Of a stretch of DNA of 64,000 nucleotides, positions 56,843 through 64,000 are shown piece by piece. How positions within the stretch are numbered: the stretch's first letter is position 1; every line of letters starts with the position of its first letter. The translations under genes were made by a program, and so were the position numbers. Source of the stretch: CBDHHC01 sp965263345. Lineage in GTDB: Bacteria; Pseudomonadota; Alphaproteobacteria; Rhizobiales; CBDHHC01. Under the pieces are notes generated by a model, which was given only the letters and a program-made list of their open reading frames with translations, did no database searches and was not told the DNA's origin. Location of the stretch: positions 744,001 through 808,000 of the forward strand of contig CBDHHC010000024.1 in assembly GCA_965263345.1 (NCBI GenBank), written 5' to 3'.

Positions 56843-57006
56843 AAAAAACTGATAAACTATTTTAATCAGCCGATTGATGAGTTTTGAATAAAAAATAATA
56901 GCGATATAGAAAAATATATTATTTTAGTATATCATATAAAAAGAAATTGCGAATACTCCAAGAATAAGCTTACCTTAATAAGGAGATTCTCAACTTGAGG
57001 TAATGA

Positions 57007-57774
57007 ATGAAAACTACAGCGGGAAATTGTAAGTTATTAATTAATGTAATTGCTATCTGTTGTATATTTTTAGTTTCATCTCATATTTCTTTAAAAGCTG
57101 ACTTTACATCAAATAAACCTGAAAACACGAAACAAATTCAAACGCTTTTTCCATCTAGAGTTAATGGCCTTCCAACTCAAGAATATTTACAAAGTAGTAC
57201 CTATATAGAAACTCTCAAGAAAACTGTTTTAGATTATGAAACTGTTTACGGAGCGTGTTCTACTCCCAAGTTTAAGGCTAGAGTTAATATTGGTATCCCC
57301 CAAAATCCATGGTCTCTCCCAGAGATTGGCATAGCTCCTCAATGGATTGAAGTGATTAGAATATCTGGTTGTAAAGACACTTATTTGCGCAATGTCCTGG
57401 TTGTAGCATTAGAAAGAGGTACGAAATTATTTCCACTAATTTCTGGTAATGCACTAAGTTTGGTTGATTTTACTCTCCAGCAAGATGTCATAAATACTCT
57501 GATTGCATCTGAGAACATAACCGCAAAAAACCTAGGGTGTAAAAATGAAGACCGTATCCGTATCTTTACAACAAAAATGATGTCTTATGAGCATAAAGAA
57601 GAAATTATTCATTGGAATGAAATATGGACAATTTCAAACTGTAAGGAACATAAAGAATTAACTCTAGAATTCAAAATGTCACCAATTACAGGAACTGAGT
57701 TTACAATTCATCAGCCTTCAACCGATAAGTTGATTGCCAAAAGTAATTCACCGAAAATCAAATCTAATCAATAA
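57007..57774 (+). CDS. secreted protein of unknown function
   Basis: A 255-residue protein with a signal peptide at about 1-31 (LLINVIAICCIFLVSSHISLKA). The mature part has cysteines in YGACSTPKF, ISGCKDTYL, LGCKNED and ISNCKEH, enough for two disulfides in the periplasm. Segments PQWIEVIRISGCKDTYLRNVLVVAL and HWNEIWTISNCKEHKELTLEF look like two copies of a similar beta-rich unit (W-x-E-x-W/I...I-S-x-C-K). No family is recognised. It is convergent with the NAD(P)-binding gene at a 5-base gap. Function unknown. Confidence 0.75.
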   Translation: MKTTAGNCKLLINVIAICCIFLVSSHISLKADFTSNKPENTKQIQTLFPSRVNGLPTQEYLQSSTYIETLKKTVLDYETVYGACSTPKFKARVNIGIPQNPWSLPEIGIAPQWIEVIRISGCKDTYLRNVLVVALERGTKLFPLISGNALSLVDFTLQQDVINTLIASENITAKNLGCKNEDRIRIFTTKMMSYEHKEEIIHWNEIWTISNCKEHKELTLEFKMSPITGTEFTIHQPSTDKLIAKSNSPKIKSNQ

Positions 57775-57779
57775 TTTTT

Positions 57780-58412
57780 TTAATTGATCAAAAGTGGTGT
57801 CTTTCCAATATACTTCCGATCAACAATTTGTTTCACCAAAAAATCAGCAACATCCGAACGTGAAATAAAACCGCCGCTCCAACTCTCGGGCTCTGTTAAA
57901 ACCTGATAATTCCCTTTTTTAGGTAACCTAGTTAAAATCCCAGGTCTGACAATAGTCCATTCTAAAGTGCTATTTTGAATAAGATCTTCTTCCCTATCTT
58001 TATCTGCATAAATACTTCCAAGAAGAAATGGCTGGAATATTTTTGAATAAAGAAGCCCGCCAGTACCTTTACTATTTCCAGCTCCCAGTCCAGTCACTGC
58101 GATAAGCCTTTTGACACCAACTGCACTCATCGCAGAAATTAAAACTTTGGCTGAATTTGAGAATATATCAACAGGCTTCAAAGTAGGCATAATCCCAATT
58201 ACTGAAATTACTGCATCACAACCATCAACCGCAGAATGAATTGCTTCAGAATCGATTGCACTTGCTGAAATTTTTTCTAAATTACGATGCGTAATCTGAA
58301 TACTATGAGCATTTCTCGATAAAGCTCGCACTTCATATCCAGCCTCTAAGGCTTGCATAACAGTCTCCAAGCCCACGCCACGACTAGCACCTATGATCAA
58401 AACTGTTGTCAT
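57780..58412 (-). CDS. NAD(P)-binding atypical SDR (NmrA-like/TrkA-N fold), unknown function
   Basis: The Rossmann loop ILIGASRGVGLETVMQALEAGYEVRALSRN is followed by GCDAVISVIGIMP, KRLIAVTGLGAGNSKG and a C-terminal WTIVRPGILTRLPKKGNYQV. The architecture matches atypical SDRs that sense or reduce NAD(P)H-linked substrates (210 residues). The usual Tyr-xxx-Lys is not present. It is the last gene of the minus-strand run ridA-GDPD-FemAB-HIT, 23 bases after the HIT gene. The substrate is unknown. Confidence 0.85.
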   Translation of the reverse strand: MTTVLIIGASRGVGLETVMQALEAGYEVRALSRNAHSIQITHRNLEKISASAIDSEAIHSAVDGCDAVISVIGIMPTLKPVDIFSNSAKVLISAMSAVGVKRLIAVTGLGAGNSKGTGGLLYSKIFQPFLLGSIYADKDREEDLIQNSTLEWTIVRPGILTRLPKKGNYQVLTEPESWSGGFISRSDVADFLVKQIVDRKYIGKTPLLIN

Positions 58413-58435
58413 ATTAATCCAACCTAATGTACAAA

Positions 58436-58855
58436 TTATTCTGACAAAGATACTACAAATTTCTTCGCATGTTCAGCAAGCACATCATTCTCAGCCATAA
58501 TACCAGGAGGACGTAATGCAACACCATCATACCTAGGTAAAATATGAAAATGTAAATGATACACCTCTTGCCCGCCTGAGGGTTCATTAAATTGCTGAAT
58601 TGTCAAACCAGTTGCATTAAAGGCTTTAAGAGCGACATTGCCTAACATCTGAACACTTTTAATAACAGATACTAAATCTTCAGTCTGAACATCTAAAATA
58701 TTTCTTGCTGGAGCTTTAGGAATAACAAGCGTATGCCCATCACTACGTGGCATGATATCCAAAAAAGCAAATGTTAAGTTATCTTCATATATTTTATGAC
58801 AAGGGATCTCCTGCCTTAAAATTTTGGCAAATATATTATCAGTATCATACATCAT
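58436..58855 (-). CDS. HIT family nucleotide-binding hydrolase
   Basis: This Hint/HIT protein of 139 residues has the start FAKILRQEIPCHKIYEDNLTFAFLDI, SDGHTLVIPKAPARNI, and the histidine triad QEVYHLHFHILPRYDG. Such proteins hydrolyse phosphoramidates or aminoacyl-AMPs. The Cys in IPCHKIYE and the C-terminal VVSLSE are normal. It lies between the FemAB-like gene (60 bases upstream) and the NAD(P)-binding gene (23 bases downstream) on the same strand. Confidence 0.95.
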   Translation of the reverse strand: MMYDTDNIFAKILRQEIPCHKIYEDNLTFAFLDIMPRSDGHTLVIPKAPARNILDVQTEDLVSVIKSVQMLGNVALKAFNATGLTIQQFNEPSGGQEVYHLHFHILPRYDGVALRPPGIMAENDVLAEHAKKFVVSLSE

Positions 58856-58914
58856 TTTTTACTTTCTAATAAACTTGAGTTCCAATCATAACACCACATC
58901 TGGCATAAGCTTTA

Positions 58915-60084
58915 TTATGTTTTTTTAGCATAAGGCGCTTGAGACAAAAGGATCTCTTCCTCCTTGTCAACATATTTACGTTCTCGCTTTAGATAATCTG
59001 CAATAGCTGAATTTAAATAAGGATCGGCTATATAATGTGCACTATAGGTTGTTGTAGGTATATACCCTCTAGCGAGTTTATGTTGTCCCTGAGCTCCAGC
59101 CTCAACACGTTTTAATTTATGCTCTATTGCATACTCAATTGCTTGGTAATAACAAGTTTCGAAATGTAGATACTTATGATCTTCAAGCGCTCCCCAGTAA
59201 CGTCCATAGAGACAATCGCCACCAATAAAATTCAAAGCACCAGCTATAATATTGCCATCTCTTTTGCAGAGCATAAGCAAAATATCATTTTGCATTGTTT
59301 CATTTAGATGACTAAAAAACTCTCGATTTAAATATGGCATTCCCCATTTACGATCACTTGTATCCATATAGAACTTGAAGAAATGATCCCAATGGGTTTC
59401 CGTTAGATCACTGCCCGAAACCCTGTCTATTGAAATATCATTAACAAGCGCTTCTTTGCGTTCTTTACGTATAGCTTTACGCTTTCTTGATGATAAGCTT
59501 GATAGAAAATCATCAAAGTTTTCATATCCGTTATTATACCAATGGAATTGATGATCGGTCCTAATTAATAACCCAAGTTTTTCAAGCGTATCTTTTTCTT
59601 CTTGTGATAAAAAAGTTAAATGTAAGGAAGAGGCCTCATATTTCTTAAGAAGTTGTATTGCGCCCGCAATCAGAAGTTTTTGATGATCTAACTGAAATTC
59701 ACCTGGCTTAACCAAAAGACGCTGCCCAGTAACAGGTGAGAAGGGGATTGAACATTGGAGTTTTGGATAATATGCTTTACCCATCTGAGCATATGCATCT
59801 GCCCACCCATGATCAAAAACATACTCTCCCTGACTATGAAATTTAAGATAAGTTGCCATAAACCCTAAGGACTCATCTTTATCATTTTGTAGCATAAGAT
59901 AATGAGGAACCCAGCCACTCTCAATACCTACGCAACCAGAATCTTCAAGACATTTAAGAAACTTATAAGATATGAATGGATTATAATATTTTGCCTCTGG
60001 ATTTGCATGAATATCCCAATCGCTTCGGGGAATCTCACAAATTGAAGACTTTACCTTTACAACGCATTTTAGCTCTTTAGTCAT
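58915..60084 (-). CDS. FemAB-like / GNAT-fold acyltransferase (peptidogalycan-type DUF482)
   Basis: The protein fits the FemAB-like GNAT group once called DUF482, thought to add amino acids or acyl groups to cell-wall precursors. Landmarks are SSICEIPRSDWDIHANPEAKYYNPFISYKFL at the start, YVFDHGWADAYAQMGKAYYPKLQCSIPFSPVTG, and EAGAQGQHKLARGYIPTTTYSAHYI at the end. The frame opens at 60141, overlapping the GDPD gene, but ATG 60084 (MTKELKCVVKV) gives 389 residues, a normal start for the family and no overlap. It follows GDPD by 7 bases and is surely in the same operon. Confidence 0.88.
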   Translation of the reverse strand: MTKELKCVVKVKSSICEIPRSDWDIHANPEAKYYNPFISYKFLKCLEDSGCVGIESGWVPHYLMLQNDKDESLGFMATYLKFHSQGEYVFDHGWADAYAQMGKAYYPKLQCSIPFSPVTGQRLLVKPGEFQLDHQKLLIAGAIQLLKKYEASSLHLTFLSQEEKDTLEKLGLLIRTDHQFHWYNNGYENFDDFLSSLSSRKRKAIRKERKEALVNDISIDRVSGSDLTETHWDHFFKFYMDTSDRKWGMPYLNREFFSHLNETMQNDILLMLCKRDGNIIAGALNFIGGDCLYGRYWGALEDHKYLHFETCYYQAIEYAIEHKLKRVEAGAQGQHKLARGYIPTTTYSAHYIADPYLNSAIADYLKRERKYVDKEEEILLSQAPYAKKT

Positions 60085-60091
60085 TGATATA

Positions 60092-60838
60092 TCAGCTATT
60101 CGCTTGCCTAACTTCAAAGCCTTCGAAAATCGGTGCATCAACCCAGCTTTGCAGACTCTTTAATTGTGTCTGATTACGAACAGTCCAAGTTAAAAGTTTT
60201 AAACCAAGTACATGTTTTATAATATAAGGTGTGATACCAGCTATATCTTTCACATCATATGCGATAAATTGGGGAGCAATAAGCCTTTGCCATGAAGACC
60301 ATAACATAAGAAATCTGGGCCAAGCATATCTATTTCTTTTATAGTTAGAAAAAATAAGTCCTCTTGGCATATCAGGGAAAACCTCTAAACAGTTATAAAT
60401 CAAATTTGGATGAAATGACATAACCGCATAAAGCCCCTTATAGTTTCTCAAATTCTCCGCAATATTTTGACAAAAAAGTATTTCATTACAATCACTCTTT
60501 TTAATTTCAATGAGTATCGGAACTTGTCGGTTCACTAACAATAAAATATCAGAAAGACTTAAAATTTTATCAGAAGAGTTTTTGTAAGTAATTTCTTTAA
60601 GCTCTTTAGAATGCTTTTCTCTAAGCTTACCACCCAAATTTGTTAAACGTTCTAGTGAAAGGTCATGAAAAACCATAGGTTCATGATCAAACGATGCTTG
60701 TAAGTCAATTTCAATTGCATATTTTTTCTGAATAGCTAAGAGAATAGCGGCTCCTGAGTTCTCAATAATATGAGAACCATAATCGTGTAGCCCTCGATGC
60801 GCGAATGGCTGACATAACCAGGAAAAATTATCAGACAT
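60092..60838 (-). CDS. glycerophosphodiester phosphodiesterase family protein
   Basis: The TIM-barrel GDPD motifs are clear: FAHRGLHDYGSHIIENSGAAILLAIQKKYAIEIDLQASFDHEPMVFHDLSLERLTN (HRG, ExD, HD), and LLTWTVRNQTQLKSLQSW near the end. The 248-residue protein has no signal peptide, so it acts in the cytosol on glycerophosphodiesters, releasing glycerol-3-phosphate. Its ATG overlaps the ridA stop as TAATG, so translation is coupled. The FemAB-like gene follows. Confidence 0.94.
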   Translation of the reverse strand: MSDNFSWLCQPFAHRGLHDYGSHIIENSGAAILLAIQKKYAIEIDLQASFDHEPMVFHDLSLERLTNLGGKLREKHSKELKEITYKNSSDKILSLSDILLLVNRQVPILIEIKKSDCNEILFCQNIAENLRNYKGLYAVMSFHPNLIYNCLEVFPDMPRGLIFSNYKRNRYAWPRFLMLWSSWQRLIAPQFIAYDVKDIAGITPYIIKHVLGLKLLTWTVRNQTQLKSLQSWVDAPIFEGFEVRQANS

Positions 60839-61302
60839 TATTTTATACGGAAGATCGCTTCCACCTCAACACTTGCATTAAATGGTAAACTGCTCACACC
60901 AACAGCAGAACGTGCATGTCGTCCTGCATCATCAAAGACTTTAACCATTAAGTCAGATGCTCCGTTAATCACAACAGGGTGTTGCTCAAATTGATCAGGG
61001 CAATTTACAAATCCTACAAGCTTTAAAACCCTATCAATACGATCCAAATCTGAAAGGGCCGCTTTTGCTTGTGCTAGTAAATTTATCGCACATGTCTCGG
61101 CTGCCTTTGCGCCATTTTCAACAGAGATTGCCATTCCAACTTTTCCAGTATAGGCTAGACCTTCAGTGCCCATCGGCAATTGCCCGGATATATAAAGATT
61201 ATGCCCATCTATAACATATGGAACATAATTTGCGACAGCACGCGCGGGTATTGGAAGAGAAACGCCAATCTCTTTAAGTTTTTTATCAATAATTCCTGTC
61301 AT
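60838..61302 (-). CDS. RidA/YjgF family enamine/imine deaminase-like protein
   Basis: RidA-family proteins hydrolyse reactive enamines such as 2-aminoacrylate. The 154-residue protein has IDGHNLYISGQLPM, GAKAAETCAINLLAQAKAALSDLDRI, KLVGFVNCPDQF and the end ARSAVGVSSLPFNASVEVEAIFRI. The length and the deletion around the usual catalytic Arg (here GRHARSAVGV, with Arg kept) point to the longer YjgF subgroup with a less defined substrate. It leads the operon with GDPD. The first codon is ATG 61302. Confidence 0.92.
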   Translation of the reverse strand: MTGIIDKKLKEIGVSLPIPARAVANYVPYVIDGHNLYISGQLPMGTEGLAYTGKVGMAISVENGAKAAETCAINLLAQAKAALSDLDRIDRVLKLVGFVNCPDQFEQHPVVINGASDLMVKVFDDAGRHARSAVGVSSLPFNASVEVEAIFRIK

Positions 61303-61441
61303 AAACTATCCTGAAATTTTATGCATTATTGAGACTATATAGATATTACCCTATATATATACTTATTATAAGTTTTCATGTTAAATTAAAATATAATGAT
61401 AATTTTATAAATCTTTGTAGAAAGAGCTAAAGAGTATAAAT

Positions 61442-62278
61442 ATGAATGTCCTTACAAGACTAATAGTACTAGTTGTTTGTTACGCTTACTTACCTATAAC
61501 AGCCTCATACGCTTTAAAGCTCAATAGTCCAGTTAACCTAATGCCCCATCGAGCTGTTTATGAAATGTCACTTGCCAACAAGAAAAGCAGTTCAAGTATT
61601 TCTGGATTGCGTGGGCGTTTAGTTTTTGAACTGGGTGGTTCTAATTGTGAAGGTTATACAATTAACATGCGATTTGTAACACAAGTGACAGATAATCAAG
61701 GCATCCAAAAAATCAGTGACCTTAGAACATCCAGCTGGGAAAGCCCTAAAGGAGATCGGTTTAGATTTAATTCATCAGAATATTCAAACTCTAAATTAAG
61801 CCAGATAACCAGTGGTGATGCGAAACGAAACAAAGATCAAACACAGATCCAAATACGTGTAAGACGCCCCAAAGCACATAAAATGAATGTATCTTCAAAA
61901 GTACTATTTCCAACACAACATAGTATCCAACTTATAAAAGCAGCTCAAAAAGGTTTACAAGTTATGCAAGCTGATATTTATGACGGGTCTGAAGCAGGAA
62001 AAAAAGTTTATTCCACAACCGCTATAATAGGAAAACCACAAAGTTCCAAAAACACTAAAGATATTACAAATGGTGAAATACTAAAAAAAATAAATTCTTG
62101 GCCTGTTTCAATAAGCTATTATGCAAAAAAACCTAACGCTATAATCCCGGATTATCAAATTGCATTTCAATTATTTGAAAATGGTGTAAGCCAAAAACTC
62201 TTCATGAATTATGGAGAATTTTCAATTAAAGGCGTATTAAAACAAATAGAGTTCTTAAAGCCTGTCAAATGTTCTTAG
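61442..62278 (+). CDS. EipB-like cell envelope integrity protein (DUF1849)
   Basis: A 278-residue periplasmic protein with a signal peptide (about 1-24, ending ASYA) matching the alphaproteobacterial DUF1849/EipB family. Signatures: MPHRAVYEMSLANKK, LRGRLVFELGGSNCEGYTINMRFVTQV, ISDLRTSSWESPKGDRFRF, and the C-terminal GVLKQIEFLKPVKC. EipB of Brucella folds into a beta-spiral closed by a disulfide between an N-terminal and a C-terminal Cys (from memory, 69 and 278); here Cys69 and Cys277 are the equivalent pair. It is needed there for envelope integrity. The gene is divergent from ridA and converges on the DprE2-like gene. Confidence 0.88.
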   Translation: MNVLTRLIVLVVCYAYLPITASYALKLNSPVNLMPHRAVYEMSLANKKSSSSISGLRGRLVFELGGSNCEGYTINMRFVTQVTDNQGIQKISDLRTSSWESPKGDRFRFNSSEYSNSKLSQITSGDAKRNKDQTQIQIRVRRPKAHKMNVSSKVLFPTQHSIQLIKAAQKGLQVMQADIYDGSEAGKKVYSTTAIIGKPQSSKNTKDITNGEILKKINSWPVSISYYAKKPNAIIPDYQIAFQLFENGVSQKLFMNYGEFSIKGVLKQIEFLKPVKCS

Positions 62279-63012
62279 AGGTCAATTTTTTTAAATATAC
62301 TCTCGGGCAATAATTTAAGTATTGTCATGATAAACTTCCACTTCCAATCATATACAATATGGAGCCGCTTTTTATAAGCATGAAATATTAAGTCGGCTAA
62401 CCTTTCTGGAGAGGATGTAAGTGGTTTTGGCAAATCCATGCCCTCTGTCATTCTTGTTGCAACAAAACCAGGCTTTACAGTCATAACGTGTAATTTTGTT
62501 GTTTTATATTTTTGTCTCAAACCCGATAAAACAGCAGTAAATCCAGCTTTTGAGGCCCCATACCAGTAATTTTTTGCCCGTCCACGTTCACCTGCAACAG
62601 AACTGATACCAATAATAGCAGTTTCCTCGTTTATATTAGCCAGATGCTCACAGGCAATTTCCATAGCTAAGGACACACCTGTCAGATTAGTATTAACAAT
62701 GAGCTGCGACTTCTTTGGATGCCCTTCTGTTTCAGCTTGATCACCTAATAAACCAACGACAGATATAACAATTTCCGGCAAGTCATTTAGTTTGTTAAAA
62801 AAACCTTCGATATGCTCTAATTGAAGAACATCAAATTCATACAAGCTTACAGGGACATTATACCGTAACTGCAAATCATTTTTATTTGCTTCAAGAGATG
62901 AAAGTTGACGACCAGCCAATTGAATTGGCCAACCTTCTTTTGCGAATCTATGTGCGAGAGCCATTCCAATATCAGAGCTCGCTCCTAAAATAAGAACTGG
63001 TCGTTTATTCAT
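62275..63012 (-). CDS. DprE2-like SDR (decaprenylphosphoryl-2-keto-ribose reductase type)
   Basis: A 245-residue SDR with cofactor loop LILGASSDIGMALAHRFAKEG, GISSVAGERGRAKNYWYGASKAGFTAVLSGLR (Tyr-xxx-Lys) and VKPGFVATRMTEGMDLP. Sequence and its 4-base overlap (ATGA) with the upstream flavin oxidase match the DprE1/DprE2 pair, where DprE2 reduces the 2-keto intermediate to decaprenylphosphoryl-arabinose with NADH. Substrate in this organism is inferred. It converges on eipB with a 4-base overlap of the ends. Confidence 0.85.
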   Translation of the reverse strand: MNKRPVLILGASSDIGMALAHRFAKEGWPIQLAGRQLSSLEANKNDLQLRYNVPVSLYEFDVLQLEHIEGFFNKLNDLPEIVISVVGLLGDQAETEGHPKKSQLIVNTNLTGVSLAMEIACEHLANINEETAIIGISSVAGERGRAKNYWYGASKAGFTAVLSGLRQKYKTTKLHVMTVKPGFVATRMTEGMDLPKPLTSSPERLADLIFHAYKKRLHIVYDWKWKFIMTILKLLPESIFKKIDL

Positions 63013-64000
63013 AAACCTAACCTTTGAGATTGAGCAGAACGAAACTTATTAATAATCCCAGTTTTTGTTCTAAAATCACGAAAAGCCCTAGCACGAGGTT
63101 CCGAGTTCTCAAAAACCTCACGCGTCATACGAGAATCTTTTGCAAGATAAAAATGCCCTCCATAATCAACTGTGATTTTATCAAGCCTTTTTAAAAGCAT
63201 TAAAGATTTAGGCGTAATGGGGAAATCTAAAGCGAGAGTATAGCCCTTCACAGGAAAAGAAAAAGCACTATTTTGTTCACCTAATAGCTTTAAAACTGCT
63301 AAAAAAGCCCCCTGCCCTGTATTCGAAATCTCTTTCAATAAAACCCGAATACCCTGCCGAGAAGCTTCTAATGGAATGACACATTGAAACTGTAAAAATC
63401 CTCTTTTACCGTAAACCCGATTCCAATGAAGTATGGAGTCCAATGGGTAAAAATATGTATCCCAATCGATGAGTTGAGACTTTGGAGCTAAACATCCTCT
63501 GCGATAATAAATTTCATTCAACATTTTTACAGAGTAATCATTAACTGCCCAACTCGGCGCATCAACCGGAAATGTTTTTATTCTACGGGAAGGAATTTCA
63601 AGTGGCATATTTTGTTTAACTTCATCTAATTCATGAAGTTTAGCATGCTCACCACAATACAGTAACGACCTGCCTAAATTTTTTCCTTTTGATAAACAAT
63701 CAAGCCATGCAACAGAATAAGTCCAATCTTTTGTAGCCTCAAAATAATCCATCAACATCTCAAGATTCGCGACTGCAAAAATATCTTGTCGTATCCAAGC
63801 CGATTCAACACGAATAAGCTTAAAAGCTGCTCGAACAATTATGCCAGTTAAACCCATTCCACCAATTGTGTTATGAAATAATTCAGAATTTTGGACTGCA
63901 TCACATCTGACAACACGTCCCTCAGCTGTCATAATATCTATCCAGTAAACATAATGACCAAACGAGCCTGAACTATGATGATTCTTACCATGGACGTCTG
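63009..64000 (-). CDS. DprE1-like FAD-binding oxidase, 5' end cut by window
   Basis: The frame runs to the window edge: before the internal Met at 63932 lie 22 further codons, DVHGKNHHSSGSFGHYVYWIDI, which match the flavin-binding turn of DprE1 and other VAO-type oxidases (GNDVHGKNH). Later segments NTIGGMGLTGIIVRAAFKL, AWLDCLSKGKNLGRSLLY, YGKRGFLQFQCVIPLE and GHFYLAKDSRMTREVFE also fit. DprE1 oxidises decaprenylphosphoryl-ribose at C2. The missing N-terminus should hold the rest of the FAD domain; a UbiA-type prenyltransferase gene is expected further upstream, outside the window. About 330 residues are seen. Confidence 0.87.
   Translation of the reverse strand, partial: DVHGKNHHSSGSFGHYVYWIDIMTAEGRVVRCDAVQNSELFHNTIGGMGLTGIIVRAAFKLIRVESAWIRQDIFAVANLEMLMDYFEATKDWTYSVAWLDCLSKGKNLGRSLLYCGEHAKLHELDEVKQNMPLEIPSRRIKTFPVDAPSWAVNDYSVKMLNEIYYRRGCLAPKSQLIDWDTYFYPLDSILHWNRVYGKRGFLQFQCVIPLEASRQGIRVLLKEISNTGQGAFLAVLKLLGEQNSAFSFPVKGYTLALDFPITPKSLMLLKRLDKITVDYGGHFYLAKDSRMTREVFENSEPRARAFRDFRTKTGIINKFRSAQSQRLGL

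Noticed and set aside
56799..56850. tRNA-like segment after clpA (GTGGGTTCAAAA resembles a T-arm)
   Set aside because: No acceptor stem, D-arm or anticodon arm can be drawn around it; it is explained by a simple hairpin.
1..64000. Mobile elements, phage genes, toxin-antitoxin pairs or defence islands
   Set aside because: No transposase, integrase, restriction or nuclease-type gene, and no long terminal inverted repeats, were seen; gene content and order look like stable core chromosome.

Overview
The window is a chromosomal segment from a low-GC alphaproteobacterium. No 16S gene is present, so the order cannot be fixed. The lineage call rests on content and order: divergent recG / sdhE-mfd, a COX15-type ctaA, a class II DAHP synthase, ClpS-ClpA with a Bpt-type leucyltransferase, a DUF2842 protein, an EipB (DUF1849) homologue, extensin-like and YbdK-type proteins, and a HemB lacking the zinc-type cysteines. 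I found no tRNA or rRNA genes, insertion sequences, CRISPR arrays, integrases or phage genes. The window is densely coding, mostly housekeeping, and cut at both ends: rlmE lacks its last codons at base 1, and a DprE1-like oxidase lacks its N-terminus at base 64000.

Layout. 0-3 kb: rlmE, a Ppx/GppA phosphatase and a YugP-type zinc membrane protease. 3-8 kb: a minus-strand cassette of di-heme peroxidase, membrane histidine kinase and response regulator, preceded by a small membrane-anchored Cys protein; this is the most system-like accessory block. 8-14 kb: psd, a MltB-type transglycosylase, trmFO, a PfkB kinase and ctaA. 14-17.6 kb: a DUF2842 protein, an HD-GYP protein and rpsF-rpsR-X-rplI. 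18-26 kb: fabD-fabG-acpP-fabF-mltG, then yicC-gmk-mazG. 26-33 kb: a Lys/Ala-rich histone-like protein, an UPF0173 hydrolase, a 3-hydroxyisobutyryl-CoA hydrolase-like protein, an extensin-like protein, hemB, an SLC13 permease and bpt.

33.36-34.17 kb is the longest gene-free stretch. It holds several small hairpins and ends in a perfect plus-strand terminator, so it may encode an RNA. 34-42 kb: an orphan membrane protein, recG, sdhE, mfd and a REC-REC-GGDEF protein whose active site is lost but whose c-di-GMP inhibitory site is kept (PopA-like). 42-52 kb: nadE, class II aroG, a YbdK-type ligase, a TetR regulator, an SDR, gor, rpiA, gph and a C-terminal J-domain protein. 52-57 kb: a D-Ala-D-Ala carboxypeptidase with a SPOR domain, then clpS-clpA. 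57-64 kb: an orphan secreted protein, a compact minus-strand run (ridA, GDPD, FemAB-like, HIT, NAD(P)-binding), eipB, and an overlapping DprE1/DprE2-like pair suggesting synthesis of a lipid-linked arabinose donor.

Themes. Envelope and peptidoglycan genes recur (MltB, MltG, SPOR carboxypeptidase, extensin-like, EipB, FemAB-like, DprE1/E2). The N-degron route (Bpt, ClpS, ClpA) is complete apart from ClpP. Two c-di-GMP-related proteins are present, an HD-GYP protein and a degenerate GGDEF protein. Start sites were moved from the longest possible frame where a Shine-Dalgarno sequence, signal peptide or family pattern favoured it; each such case is explained.
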